From Paucisalibacillus algeriensis (GTDB taxonomy: Bacteria > Bacillota > Bacilli > Bacillales > Amphibacillaceae), in the NCBI RefSeq assembly GCF_000577245.1, contig NZ_CBYO010000014.1, positions 310,001-374,000 of the forward strand: DNA of 64,000 nt. The letters are read 5' to 3'. The translations under genes were made by a program, and so were the position numbers. Under the pieces are notes generated by a model. That model saw nothing but the letters and a program-made list of their open reading frames with translations. It was not told the origin of the DNA and ran no database searches. How positions within the stretch are numbered: the first letter of the stretch is position 1; every line of letters starts with the position of its first letter. Below, piece by piece: positions 1 to 9,814 of the stretch.

Positions 1-1070
1 GCAGGAAGTGATTTACCTTCACGTAATTCTTCTTTAATCCGTTCAAAGGTAATAACATTGGCATCTACTGCCATACCTACACCAAGAATTAACGCCGCAA
101 TTCCCGGTAGTGTAAGGACACCATTTAATGCTTCAAAAATAACAAGTACTAAAAATGTATAAGCACTTAATGAAATTACAGAAATAACACCTAGAAAACG
201 ATATACAACTATCATGAATAAGAAAATAATAGCAATACCAATCATTCCAGCAATTACTGTTTCATTTAATGCTTGCTCACCAAATTGTGCACCAACAGAG
301 GTGGAAAATATTTCTGTCATGTCAGCTGGTAAAGAACCAGAGTTAATTATATCTGCGAGGTATTGAGCAGATTCAATGGTAAAGTTTCCACTAATCATTA
401 CATCTGTACCTGGAATTGGTTTTTCTACCCCAGGTGCTGAAATATATTTATGATCAGTTTTTAGTACTTCTTCTTTAAATGAATCTCCTTCTTGAAAATC
501 CATCCAAATAACAAGTAAATCTTCACGTTCTGGTAGTGGCGTAATTGATTCTCGATTTCCAGGATGCTTTTTCGACAATTCTGTAGTTACTTCTGTTAAC
601 TTTTTGGCATCCTTTACTTGAAGTGTAACAATAGGCGCATTTGTAGTTGGATCAAAGTCCTGTTTTGCACTACCTTCTTTAATATCTGCTCCATCCAATA
701 ACACGTTATCATTTACATCACGAAATGATAATCTAGCGCTAGTAGCTAACATTTCACGAGCTTGAGTTTGATCCTCGACACCTGCTAGCTGTACACGAAT
801 TCGGTCTTCACCTTCAATATCAATTACTGCTTCACTGATTCCAAGTTTATTTACCCTGTCATTTAATAGCTGAACTGTCGATTCCAGTAGTTTACGCGTT
901 GTTTCTTGAGATTTATCAATCGGTTTAACTTCATATAAAACCTCAAATCCACCCTGTAAATCCAAACCAAGATTAACATTATTGGCAATCTTAGGTGTAA
1001 ATAATCCAATGATAACTCCTAATGCAATCACTATTAGGAAAAAGGATGTAATACGTCCTTTATTTTTCAT
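1..1070 (-). CDS. secDF: Protein translocase subunit SecDF (N-terminal part, cut by window edge)
   Basis: Accessory subunit of the Sec translocon; SecD/SecF use the proton motive force to help pull secreted proteins out of the SecYEG channel. About 356 residues are visible, read from an ATG at 1070 with CTCCTT (reverse of AAGGAG) just upstream. The protein has an N-terminal membrane segment (residues about 7-24), the SecD motif GLDLQGG at 35-41, a long extracytoplasmic domain, then membrane segments with the conserved GMAVDANVITFER stretch close to the edge. The gene runs off the window at base 1. Bacillus species have a fused SecDF and the gene order (secDF, comN, spoVB) matches B. subtilis, so the fused form is inferred; the SecF half is not visible. 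Confidence 0.93.
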   Translation of the reverse strand, partial: MKNKGRITSFFLIVIALGVIIGLFTPKIANNVNLGLDLQGGFEVLYEVKPIDKSQETTRKLLESTVQLLNDRVNKLGISEAVIDIEGEDRIRVQLAGVEDQTQAREMLATSARLSFRDVNDNVLLDGADIKEGSAKQDFDPTTNAPIVTLQVKDAKKLTEVTTELSKKHPGNRESITPLPEREDLLVIWMDFQEGDSFKEEVLKTDHKYISAPGVEKPIPGTDVMISGNFTIESAQYLADIINSGSLPADMTEIFSTSVGAQFGEQALNETVIAGMIGIAIIFLFMIVVYRFLGVISVISLSAYTFLVLVIFEALNGVLTLPGIAALILGVGMAVDANVITFERIKEELREGKSLP

Positions 1071-1132
1071 AAAACTTTTCCTCCTTAAACTGTATCAAAA
1101 ACTAATATGTAAAAACGTATGTGCAAAGGGAT

Positions 1133-1420
1133 TTAACTTTTCCCTGTTAGAGCTGCAATAGAAGCCATCAAGTCATCATCCTGATACGCATCAATAGTTA
1201 AATAACTCATGTAGATATTAGAACTTAGGTGAAATATGTCTTGGACAACCTCGTGTAACATTTTTTCAGGATTGCCTTTCCACACCTTATTTACAAGGCA
1301 TTTCCAAATATCCTCATGAGTTGCTTTCGAATATCCCATCAACTGTAATTCTTCCGCTTTACTTATTAATACCGGTTTTAACTCTTGCTTCCATGCTTCA
1401 ACAGCCTTTACTAATCCCAA
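1133..1420 (-). CDS. comN: ComN-like post-transcriptional regulator
   Basis: Small acidic cytoplasmic protein of the ComN family. In B. subtilis ComN controls accumulation of the comE late-competence mRNA and interacts with DivIVA. The sequence has a helical N-terminal part, the family-like LMGYSKATHEDIWKCLVNKVW stretch in its middle, and a C-terminal helix ending in ALTGKS. The start is uncertain: a GTG at 1429 has no spaced Shine-Dalgarno, while a TTG at 1420 sits 6 nt after AGAGGTG, so 1420 is preferred (95 residues). It lies between secDF and spoVB, the same place as in B. subtilis. Identification rests on family resemblance and synteny; no competence genes are nearby to support the role directly. 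Confidence 0.75.
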   Translation of the reverse strand: MGLVKAVEAWKQELKPVLISKAEELQLMGYSKATHEDIWKCLVNKVWKGNPEKMLHEVVQDIFHLSSNIYMSYLTIDAYQDDDLMASIAALTGKS

Positions 1421-1465
1421 GACGTTCACCTCTTCAAGAAAGAATTTATTTCATAAGACAAGTTG

Positions 1466-1495
1466 TCATGCTTGGCCACTAATCTTGCATATATA
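1466..1495 (+). promoter_or_regulatory. Possible sigma-E promoter of spoVB
   Basis: TCATGCT (1466-1472) and CATATATA (1488-1495) are 15 nt apart and resemble the sigma-E -35 (TCATATT) and -10 (CATACAAT) elements. They lie about 45 nt before the spoVB start. spoVB is sigma-E dependent in B. subtilis. The -10 match is partial, so this is tentative. Confidence 0.4.
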
Positions 1496-1541
1496 TCATT
1501 GTATATGAAATTTTATTTTTTGAGAAGGCAGGTTGTCGCTG

Positions 1542-3095
1542 TTGTCTAAACAAACTTTTTTACAAGGCACACTAATCTTAATATTAGCTGGCATGATTAC
1601 TCGCTTTTTAGGGTTCATTAACCGTTTAGTAGTCGCTAGACTGATGGGTGAAGAAGGAATCGGTTTATATATGATGGCCCTTCCTACTTTATTTTTAGTC
1701 ATGACACTAACACAACTTGGACTACCTGTAGCCATATCGAAACGAGTTGCAGAAGCAGATGCTAGAAATGACAGAGCTAAAGTCAAACGTATATTAGTTG
1801 TTTCTATTATCATAACATCAATTTCAAGTATTTTCTTCACCGTAGTCATGATCTTTGCAGCTCCATTTATTGCAACAACCTTATTAACAGATGATCGAAC
1901 ACTCTACCCATTAATAGCTGTAAGTCCAATAATCCCAATAGTTGCTGTTTCTTCCGTTTTGCGTGGTTATTTCCAAGGAATGCAAAATATGAAACCACAA
2001 AGTTATTCACAAGTAATCGAGCAAATCGTTCGAATAAGCTTTGTTGCCTTATTTGTGAACCTATTACTACCTTATGGCGTGGAATTTGCAGCTGCAGGAG
2101 CAATGTTTAGTGTTATCTTAGGAGAATTCGTCTCTTTACTTTATATGATTTATCAATTTAAAAGCAAGAAAACGATTCGGATTAGGCATCGATTTTTCAA
2201 ATACGTAAAATCCAGTAAACAAACCATGAAGGAACTCTTTTCTATCGCTCTTCCTAGTACTGGTAGTAGAATGATAAGTTCATTTTCTTATTTTTTGGAA
2301 CCTATTATAGTTGCACATAGCTTAGCCCTAGCTGGAATATCAAGTGCACTTGCAACAAGGCAATATGGTGAATTAACAGGTTTTGTCCTACCATTATTAT
2401 TTTTACCTACCTTTATCACCCAGTCCTTGTCAATTGCGCTAGTACCCAACATCTCTGAGGCAGAAGCAACAGAAAACAGGAAATTAATCCACTACAGAAT
2501 TCACCAATCTATTCGTATTTCATTTGCTTCAGGAGCAATAGCTACTGTCGTATTATCCATTTTTGCGGTACCAATTTTATCGTTTATGTATGGGACAGCA
2601 AATGCTAGTACAATTCTTGTATTTATGGCACCATTTTATATTTTGTTGTATATTCAATCGCCATTACAAGCAGCATTGCAAGCATTAGATCTTGCAAAAC
2701 CAGCAATGTGGAATAGTCTAATTGGAGCTGTTGTAAAGTTTATCGTCTTATTTATTCTCGCTTCTAATGAAAGCTTTGGAATCATGGGTGTCGCTATCGC
2801 AATGTCTGTTGGTGTCATTCTAATTACGTTATTACATTTAGCATCTTTACGAAAAGAAATCAACTTCTATATTCCATTTAAAGACATATTCAAGATGGTT
2901 GCATTAATTCTGGCAACATGGGGCTTAGGAAAGATAATATATGATTTTTATATTACCTATGATCCAAACATAGCTCTATTTGGTTTATCACTAATCGTCT
3001 TAACCATAATCTACATTATCCTACTTTTCATACTTAAGTTTATATCAAAAGATGAACTAGAACAGATACCATTTTTACAAAAATGGATTCGCTAA
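1542..3095 (+). CDS. spoVB: Stage V sporulation protein B, MOP-family flippase
   Basis: Polytopic membrane protein of the MATE/MOP superfamily (polysaccharide transporter/MurJ-like branch) needed for spore cortex synthesis; it is thought to move lipid-linked precursors across the mother-cell or outer forespore membrane. The 517 residues contain about 14 hydrophobic segments, and the N-terminal KQTFLQGTLILILAG and the GEEGIGLYMMALPT stretch are typical of SpoVB. Two TTG starts are possible, 1533 and 1542. The second gives the family-like MSKQTFL start and better spacing from GGCAGG, so it is chosen. Transcribed opposite to comN, with a possible sigma-E promoter upstream. A yrzE-type gene follows on the same strand. 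Confidence 0.92.
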   Translation: MSKQTFLQGTLILILAGMITRFLGFINRLVVARLMGEEGIGLYMMALPTLFLVMTLTQLGLPVAISKRVAEADARNDRAKVKRILVVSIIITSISSIFFTVVMIFAAPFIATTLLTDDRTLYPLIAVSPIIPIVAVSSVLRGYFQGMQNMKPQSYSQVIEQIVRISFVALFVNLLLPYGVEFAAAGAMFSVILGEFVSLLYMIYQFKSKKTIRIRHRFFKYVKSSKQTMKELFSIALPSTGSRMISSFSYFLEPIIVAHSLALAGISSALATRQYGELTGFVLPLLFLPTFITQSLSIALVPNISEAEATENRKLIHYRIHQSIRISFASGAIATVVLSIFAVPILSFMYGTANASTILVFMAPFYILLYIQSPLQAALQALDLAKPAMWNSLIGAVVKFIVLFILASNESFGIMGVAIAMSVGVILITLLHLASLRKEINFYIPFKDIFKMVALILATWGLGKIIYDFYITYDPNIALFGLSLIVLTIIYIILLFILKFISKDELEQIPFLQKWIR

Positions 3096-3222
3096 AGCGG
3101 AGAGTGTTCGGGCAGCGAACTTGGAAATTGATTTTTCACAATAAATTTAAGAAAAAACTCGTCTACTTTAGCTAGGACAAGAATATGATTCTATAAAAGG
3201 ACTATTTACGAGGGGGATAAAT

Positions 3223-3600
3223 ATGCGTAATCAACAATTTACCGCATTACTTTATGGATGGATTGTAGTACTTGGATTAATTTTAGTTTCTAGTATGGCA
3301 TTAGCTTTACTATTACGCTTTTCAAGTTTTAATGAACCTGCACTTAATTGGGTAACACTTGTTATAGGCTTAATATCACTATTTATTGGTGGAGCTGTTG
3401 CTGGAGGAAAAGGAAGACAAAAAGGCTGGATGATCGGAGCATTAACAGGCCTAGGATTTACCGTTTTTACTTTTTTAGTACAATATCTAGGTTTCCAAGA
3501 AGGATTTGGCCTACAACAAACTATCCATCATTTATTTTATATCCTAGCAGCTCTATTCGGTGGAGCAGTTGGAGTAAATATTGCTTCCAATCATAAATGA
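3223..3600 (+). CDS. yrzE: TIGR04086 family membrane protein (YrzE-like)
   Basis: A 125-residue protein with four predicted membrane segments (about residues 10-29, 40-60, 70-90 and 102-122) and a short glycine-rich loop GGAVAGGKGRQKGW between segments 2 and 3. This matches the TIGR04086 family that sits between spoVB and yajC in Bacillus. No function is established. Translation starts at an ATG 6 nt after GAGGGGGATAA. The 127 nt gap after spoVB contains no obvious terminator, so read-through from spoVB is possible. It ends before a bidirectional terminator shared with yajC. Confidence 0.8.
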   Translation: MRNQQFTALLYGWIVVLGLILVSSMALALLLRFSSFNEPALNWVTLVIGLISLFIGGAVAGGKGRQKGWMIGALTGLGFTVFTFLVQYLGFQEGFGLQQTIHHLFYILAALFGGAVGVNIASNHK

Positions 3601-3670
3601 AAAATAAATAGATTTCAGTTATCTCAAGACAAAAATAATGTTTAATCTTATCATAACCAAGCAATTTTAA

Positions 3671-3697
3671 AAGAGGTAATCAACATGATTACCTCTT
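3671..3697. terminator. Bidirectional terminator between yrzE-like gene and yajC
   Basis: A perfect 12-bp inverted repeat, AAGAGGTAATCA / TGATTACCTCTT, with a 3-nt loop. It is T-rich on the plus side and has TTTTAAAATT on the minus side, between convergent genes. Confidence 0.8.
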
Positions 3698-3707
3698 CTT
3701 TAGTTCT

Positions 3708-3968
3708 TTATACAGATTTAACATCACGAATCGCAGAACGATCGTATGTAAGTTTAGAACCATCACCTGCTTGTAACACGACTGTTCCTTCATCTAAAGC
3801 ATGAATCACACCGTGAAATCCACCAATCGTTACAACAGAATCACCTTTTTTAAGTTCAGACTGCATTTGTCTAACTTGTTTTTGACGCTTTTGTTGTGGA
3901 CGAATGAGCAAGAAGTAGAAAATAACAAACATAGCTATTAACGGTAATAAAGTAGCTAATCCTTCCAT
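3708..3968 (-). CDS. yajC: Preprotein translocase subunit YajC
   Basis: Small single-pass membrane protein associated with SecDF. The 86 residues contain an N-terminal membrane helix (about 3-22) followed by the family signature LLIRPQQKRQKQ and a small beta-rich cytoplasmic domain with KKGDSVVTIGGFHGVI. Length and pattern are typical of the family. It is the last gene of the ruvA-ruvB-queA-tgt-yajC block, 59 nt after tgt, and ends at a bidirectional hairpin. Confidence 0.95.
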   Translation of the reverse strand: MEGLATLLPLIAMFVIFYFLLIRPQQKRQKQVRQMQSELKKGDSVVTIGGFHGVIHALDEGTVVLQAGDGSKLTYDRSAIRDVKSV

Positions 3969-4027
3969 GTATATGTCCCTCCTTTCCAGACAATTCGTTT
4001 AAAAAACGGAAGTCTTCTAAACGTTCA

Positions 4028-5182
<1,155 letters not shown>

Positions 5183-5185
5183 TTA

Positions 5186-6214
5186 CTAAATAATGAACAT
5201 CGCATCTCCAAAACTAAAGAAACGATATTTTTCCTTTACAGCTTCATTGTATGCTTTTAAAATAAACTCTCGATCACTAAAAGCACTAACCAGCATTATT
5301 AATGTAGATTTTGGCAAATGAAAATTGGTAATTAAACCATCAATTGCCTTAAATTCAAACCCTGGAAATATAAATATATCGGTCCAACCACTAGACTCTT
5401 CAAATTCACCATTATGATCCCGTGCAATTGTTTCAAGAGTTCTTGTGGAGGTTGTACCAACAGAGATAATTCTACCACCATGTTCTCGTATTTTTGTTAA
5501 TGTTTCAGCAGTTTCTTTTGACATCATATAAAATTCAGTGTGCATCTGATGATCATCAATATTCTCAACACTTACTGGTCTAAAAGTTCCAAGGCCCACA
5601 TGAAGTGTAATAAATGCAATGGTAACACCCATATCTTTAATCTCTTCCAGCAATTCCTCTGTAAAGTGTAATCCTGCTGTTGGAGCAGCTGCTGAACCTT
5701 CTTCTTTTGCATAAACTGTTTGGTAACGATCTTTTTCAGGTAATTGTTCTTTGATATAAGGAGGTAACGGCATTTCTCCTAGATCATCTAAGACTTCATA
5801 AAAAATGCCCTCATATTCAAAACTCAATATTCGTCCACCATGTTCTAACGTTTCTATACATGTTGCCTTCAGTTTTCCATCTCCAAATGATAGTTTAGTA
5901 CCGACTTTCATTCGCTTGGCAGGTTTTGCTAGGACTTCCCATGTATCTCCTTCATTCTGTTTCAGCAGAAGAACTTCTACTTTCGCTCCAGTATCTTCTT
6001 TAATCCCGTAGAGCCTAGCTGGAAGTACCTTCGTATCATTTAAAACTAGACAATCACCTTTTTTTAGATAGCCTTTTATGTCCTTAAAATGTTTATGTTC
6101 CAATTCCCTAGTTACTTTATTTAACACCATTAATCTTGATGCACTTCGATCCTTTAACGGAGTTTGTGCAATCAAGTTTTCCGGTAATTCAAAATCAAAA
6201 TCCTCAATATTCAT
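5186..6214 (-). CDS. queA: S-adenosylmethionine:tRNA ribosyltransferase-isomerase (QueA)
   Basis: Transfers and isomerises the ribosyl group of SAM onto preQ1-modified tRNA, giving epoxyqueuosine. The 342 residues carry the family start [14 protein letters not shown], the central [12 protein letters not shown] and VGLGTFRPV stretches, and the C-terminal [16 protein letters not shown] motif. All are canonical. It follows the DUF2905 gene by 23 nt and precedes tgt by 15 nt within a single operon. Confidence 0.97.
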   Translation of the reverse strand: MNIEDFDFELPENLIAQTPLKDRSASRLMVLNKVTRELEHKHFKDIKGYLKKGDCLVLNDTKVLPARLYGIKEDTGAKVEVLLLKQNEGDTWEVLAKPAKRMKVGTKLSFGDGKLKATCIETLEHGGRILSFEYEGIFYEVLDDLGEMPLPPYIKEQLPEKDRYQTVYAKEEGSAAAPTAGLHFTEELLEEIKDMGVTIAFITLHVGLGTFRPVSVENIDDHQMHTEFYMMSKETAETLTKIREHGGRIISVGTTSTRTLETIARDHNGEFEESSGWTDIFIFPGFEFKAIDGLITNFHLPKSTLIMLVSAFSDREFILKAYNEAVKEKYRFFSFGDAMFII

Positions 6215-6237
6215 GGGTGTTGCTCCTTCATGTAAGA

Positions 6238-6435
6238 TTAGCGAAATCTTCCTAGAATAAAGAAAATAATCGATAAAACAATACTTATTACGATGGATGT
6301 CATAATTGGAAAATAAAAGGTAAAATTCCCTTTTTTAAAAGAGATATCACCTGGTAATCGACCAATAAAAGTCCATACTACTCCGATTACTAGAAACATA
6401 ATTCCAATTATAATAAACATCTTACCTAAATTCAC
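6238..6435 (-). CDS. DUF2905 small membrane protein
   Basis: A 65-residue protein with two membrane helices (about 4-24 and 40-62) joined by the family motif [19 protein letters not shown]. Its role is unknown. The gene overlaps the ruvB stop by 4 nt (ATGA) and precedes queA by 23 nt, so it is translationally coupled to ruvB. It is found at this place in many Bacillaceae, which suggests a real gene despite its size. Confidence 0.88.
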   Translation of the reverse strand: MNLGKMFIIIGIMFLVIGVVWTFIGRLPGDISFKKGNFTFYFPIMTSIVISIVLSIIFFILGRFR

Positions 6436-7436
6436 GTTTCATCATTCACTTTCATACCAAAATGTTGATATGCCTTCTGTGTTACTATTCTTCCCCTAGG
6501 AGTACGTTGAATAAAACCGATTTGTAATAAATATGGTTCATATACATCTTCTATCGTTTGTGATTCTTCTCCAATGGTTGCTGCTATGGTATCTAATCCA
6601 ACTGGACCACCTTGAAATCCTTCAATAATACCTTTAAGAAGTTTATGGTCTATATGATCGAGCCCCACATCGTCTACTTGTAGCATCCCTAAAGCTACCT
6701 CTGTTGTTCCTAAACTAATTTCTTCCTCGCCTTTAACCTGGGAAATGTCACGGATTCTTCGGAGTAATCTATTGGCAATGCGTGGTGTTCCTCTTGACCT
6801 GCGCGCTACTTCCATAGCTGCCTCTTTGGTAATTTTCGTTTCAAAAATTTCTGCTGTACGCTCCACTATTGCACATAGGTCTTTTGTTTCGTAGTATTCC
6901 AGTCTAGACAATACACCAAACCTGTCCCTTAATGGAGCTGACAAAAGTCCTGCTCTGGTGGTAGCACCAACAAGTGTAAATGGAGGTAAATCAATTCTTA
7001 CAGACCTAGCACTTGGGCCTGTTCCAATAACAATATCTAGAAAGAAATCCTCCATTGCCGAGTATAATACTTCTTCAACAGCCCTTGGCAATCGATGAAC
7101 TTCATCTATAAACAGGACGTCACCAGCCTCTAAGGACGTTAATATAGCAGCAAGATCCCCAGCACGATCAATTGCCGGTCCAGATGTGGAACGAAATTGA
7201 ACACCCATTTCATTAGCGATGATTGCAGCTAGTGTTGTTTTTCCGAGTCCTGGAGGTCCATAAAGTAATACATGGTCTAATGGTTCATTTCGCATCTTTG
7301 CAGCTTGAATAAAGATAGTTAGATTTTCTTTCACCTTATCCTGACCGATATACTGATTTAACGTCGTGGGGCGGAGACTAAGCTCTACATAGGATTCTTC
7401 TTCATGTAATTCACCGGTAACCATTCGCTCATCCAT
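6432..7436 (-). CDS. ruvB: Holliday junction branch migration ATPase RuvB
   Basis: Hexameric AAA+ motor that drives branch migration of Holliday junctions with RuvA. The 334 residues contain Walker [10 protein letters not shown] (about 60-68), Walker [10 protein letters not shown], the [18 protein letters not shown] sensor region and a C-terminal winged helix ending near RTPRGR. It starts 15 nt after ruvA. As usual in Firmicutes, no ruvC is adjacent. Confidence 0.98.
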   Translation of the reverse strand: MDERMVTGELHEEESYVELSLRPTTLNQYIGQDKVKENLTIFIQAAKMRNEPLDHVLLYGPPGLGKTTLAAIIANEMGVQFRSTSGPAIDRAGDLAAILTSLEAGDVLFIDEVHRLPRAVEEVLYSAMEDFFLDIVIGTGPSARSVRIDLPPFTLVGATTRAGLLSAPLRDRFGVLSRLEYYETKDLCAIVERTAEIFETKITKEAAMEVARRSRGTPRIANRLLRRIRDISQVKGEEEISLGTTEVALGMLQVDDVGLDHIDHKLLKGIIEGFQGGPVGLDTIAATIGEESQTIEDVYEPYLLQIGFIQRTPRGRIVTQKAYQHFGMKVNDET

Positions 7437-7451
7437 AATATTGCCCCCTCG

Positions 7452-8063
7452 TTATTTTTTCATTAATAAACTTAAAGCTTTTCGAATAATTTCATCAGTA
7501 TTGGTTTCATCAGTAATCTTCTTTTGAAGATCTGGAATGATTGCCTTAACTTCTCTATCCACATAACCTAATGCTTTCAATGCCTCAATCGCTTCTTTTA
7601 ATTCTACAGATTGACTTGATTTCTTGGCTGTTGTTTCTAATTCTTCTTTTGTAATATTAAAGTTCGCTACTAATTTTCCTTTTAAATCTAAAATAATTTG
7701 CCTTGCAGTTTTCTTACCGACTCCAGGAAAACTAGTTAAGAACTTATCGTCTTCCCTTTCAATAGCTGAAACAAATTCGGGTATATTTACACCAGAAAGA
7801 ATTGCCAAGGCTCCTTTTGGTCCAATACCAGATACTGATAATAACCTGGTAAACAAATACTTTTGGTCTAAATTTTTAAATCCATATAATATTTGGGCAT
7901 CTTCTCGAACATGGAAATAAGTATGTATATGAAGTTCGTTATTTAGATGTTTCTGAAAAACAAATGGATTTGGACAAATAACTTCATATCCTACACCATG
8001 AACATCTATAATAACAGCCTCTTCATGAATAGAGACTAACTTACCTCGTACATAAGAAATCAT
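7452..8063 (-). CDS. ruvA: Holliday junction binding protein RuvA
   Basis: Tetrameric protein that recognises the four-way junction and recruits RuvB. The 203 residues show the N-terminal OB domain (MISYVRGKLVSI), two helix-hairpin-helix motifs (LLSVSGIGPKGALAIL and LTSFPGVGKKTARQII), a flexible linker and the C-terminal RuvB-binding domain (EALKALGYVDREV). First gene of the ruvAB-queA-tgt-yajC block. In B. subtilis bofC lies just upstream; here a CoxA-like gene does. Confidence 0.97.
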   Translation of the reverse strand: MISYVRGKLVSIHEEAVIIDVHGVGYEVICPNPFVFQKHLNNELHIHTYFHVREDAQILYGFKNLDQKYLFTRLLSVSGIGPKGALAILSGVNIPEFVSAIEREDDKFLTSFPGVGKKTARQIILDLKGKLVANFNITKEELETTAKKSSQSVELKEAIEALKALGYVDREVKAIIPDLQKKITDETNTDEIIRKALSLLMKK

Positions 8064-8153
8064 TTTATCTTCTCCCCACTATAAATCCTTTTCCTATTCT
8101 ACCATAAATAGAGAATGGGAGCATAGGTTTGGGGCTTTGTGGATAAATAATAA

Positions 8154-8179
8154 AAAAGCCCTTGAGGGACAAAGGCTTA
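8154..8179 (-). terminator. Terminator of the safA-coxA spore operon
   Basis: On the minus strand AAGCCTTTG and CAAGGGCTT form a stem with a 5-nt loop followed by TTTTTATT. The hairpin includes the stop codon of the CoxA-like gene. Confidence 0.7.
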
Positions 8180-8734
8180 ATTATTGTTAAAGAAATCATG
8201 TAAATTCTTCTCTATATCTTGATCAAGATCTTTTGGGTTACTATTCAGATTGCGCATATGATCCCACCATGCCTTATCCGTATAGACCACTACTTCTTTA
8301 TCTGGTACGATTTCTTTGACATCTCTTGTAATAATTTCCGGTAAATCCGGAAAGTACTGATTTCCAGTCATAACCGCAACAATAATTCGATCATCAGTTT
8401 CTGCAATTTGTGATTGAACAATTTCTTTTCTCTCTGATAAATACTCTGAAATTAAATATGTTCTTTCACTTGTGTATTGGTCCTCATTCTTTGCGTTAAA
8501 ATTCTTATCTCCTTCATTGACATATTCTTGGTCACTTTGTTTATATCCCCCGATTTCACCAATAGATTTGTCCTGGTCACCCGAACGACTTTCTTGCTCA
8601 TTTGGCGTTTCATAATTAATGGGTTGAATATTTTTTTGATTTGTATTGTTATTCATCCCTTGCTCACTCTCATTGCCACATGCTGCAAGTAGGAACAAAC
8701 TAGATAGGATAATAAAATATCTTACTCGCATCAT
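8177..8734 (-). CDS. coxA: YhcN/YlaJ family sporulation lipoprotein, CoxA-like
   Basis: A 185-residue lipoprotein with an N-terminal signal ending in the lipobox LAAC (Cys19). An asparagine/glutamine-rich low-complexity stretch follows, then a C-terminal YhcN/YlaJ domain with AVMTGNQYFPDLPEIITRDVKEIVPD. Members are found in spores and CoxA is a spore cortex-associated protein in B. subtilis, where its gene follows safA. Here a phosphotransferase-like gene lies between safA and this gene, but the position supports CoxA. Translation starts at an ATG (8734) with GGGAGG upstream. Which YhcN/YlaJ paralogue it matches cannot be decided here. Confidence 0.78.
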   Translation of the reverse strand: MMRVRYFIILSSLFLLAACGNESEQGMNNNTNQKNIQPINYETPNEQESRSGDQDKSIGEIGGYKQSDQEYVNEGDKNFNAKNEDQYTSERTYLISEYLSERKEIVQSQIAETDDRIIVAVMTGNQYFPDLPEIITRDVKEIVPDKEVVVYTDKAWWDHMRNLNSNPKDLDQDIEKNLHDFFNNN

Positions 8735-8860
8735 AAAACCTCCCTTATAGCTAGTTTGCTAAAAGAGAGGTTATTTACTACCGGTTAAATTATCCTTTTC
8801 AAATAAATTGTGGAAGCAGAATTTAGCTCACATTTCTAAAAATATTTTTGTAATCATTAT

Positions 8861-9814
8861 TTAAAGAATTAACTTGGATTTATTTAGAAATTCCTTACGG
8901 CTAATCCACTCCATCTCCATTGTTTCCATATAATCCTCTACACTTACCCGACGTTTCCGTGTTAGAAAATGTAACCATTCACGGACTAAGTCACTTGGAA
9001 CAAAAACGGAATTTATATACTTCTCGAGTTCCTCATCTTTGACCATTTTATAGCCAACTAACTGCTCGATATCCCAATTAACATGAGGCAAAAAGCGTTG
9101 ACCTAATTGAATATAATCGTATATTTGAGGGGTACAGTGTAATAGGTCAAAGTCAATCATGTATGTTTTTCCATTCTGAATAAAATTGTGAGAGGCAACA
9201 TCACCATGTACCCATAATCCGTTCCGCTCCGCATCTAATTGTTCTTTATACCAATGATAAGACTCAACAATTTCGAGATACTTTTTCATCATGAAAGAAA
9301 TATCGTTAAACAGAGTTAAATAGCCATTCCGTTCAAAAATTTGTTCCGTTTCCAAAAATTTATAATGCCTAGCATGCCATCTCTTATAAAACGGTTGTTT
9401 CCTCAATAAATTTCTAACAAAGACTTGTGTTGCTTCAGCATGAAACTTTTTTAATAAATTTATTGCTCTTTTTCGGTCTTCTGCAGCTTCATAGTTCAGC
9501 TTTCTTCCTGAAACATAAGATGAAATGGTCCAACTATAATTTGTCCCTGTTGAAATTTCTTTTTTACCATTTGGATAACGCACAAATGGTACAACATTTT
9601 TTGAATGAATCCGCTCAAAAAATTCCCATTGTTGTCTCATATTGGAAGTATTGGAATGACCCTTTAGAACAAATTTTTCTCCTGAAGCAGTTTCAATATA
9701 ATAAATATTACGTTTTATTGGGTGTATTTTTTTAGCCTCTAAGTTCCCCTCCCAATATAAAAAAGAAGAGAGACGATTGAATCGTTGATCGTCTCTACTT
9801 AGATGGTAACTCAA
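8861..9814 (-). CDS. Phosphotransferase-fold protein (APH/CotS-like) beside SafA
   Basis: A 317-residue protein of the aminoglycoside phosphotransferase/choline kinase fold, related to spore coat kinase-like proteins of the CotS group. It has an N-lobe with ASGEKFVLKGHS (likely ATP-binding lysine), a catalytic loop WVHGDVASHNF with the HxDxxxxN pattern (Asp and Asn present), and the metal-binding IDFD in the next strand. It could therefore be an active kinase; its substrate is unknown. Its ATG overlaps the safA stop by 4 nt, so it is translationally coupled to a spore coat morphogenetic protein. This suggests a spore envelope role, by inference only. Confidence 0.75.
   Translation of the reverse strand: MSYHLSRDDQRFNRLSSFLYWEGNLEAKKIHPIKRNIYYIETASGEKFVLKGHSNTSNMRQQWEFFERIHSKNVVPFVRYPNGKKEISTGTNYSWTISSYVSGRKLNYEAAEDRKRAINLLKKFHAEATQVFVRNLLRKQPFYKRWHARHYKFLETEQIFERNGYLTLFNDISFMMKKYLEIVESYHWYKEQLDAERNGLWVHGDVASHNFIQNGKTYMIDFDLLHCTPQIYDYIQLGQRFLPHVNWDIEQLVGYKMVKDEELEKYINSVFVPSDLVREWLHFLTRKRRVSVEDYMETMEMEWISRKEFLNKSKLIL

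Noticed and set aside
3096-3222. AAGCGGAGAGTGTTCGG after spoVB resembling the repeat family
   Set aside because: The similarity is limited to about 10 bases and the inverted ends are missing; too short to call a copy.
9427-9735. 102-codon plus-strand frame inside the phosphotransferase gene
   Set aside because: Antisense shadow of a well-supported gene; no SD and no family resemblance.
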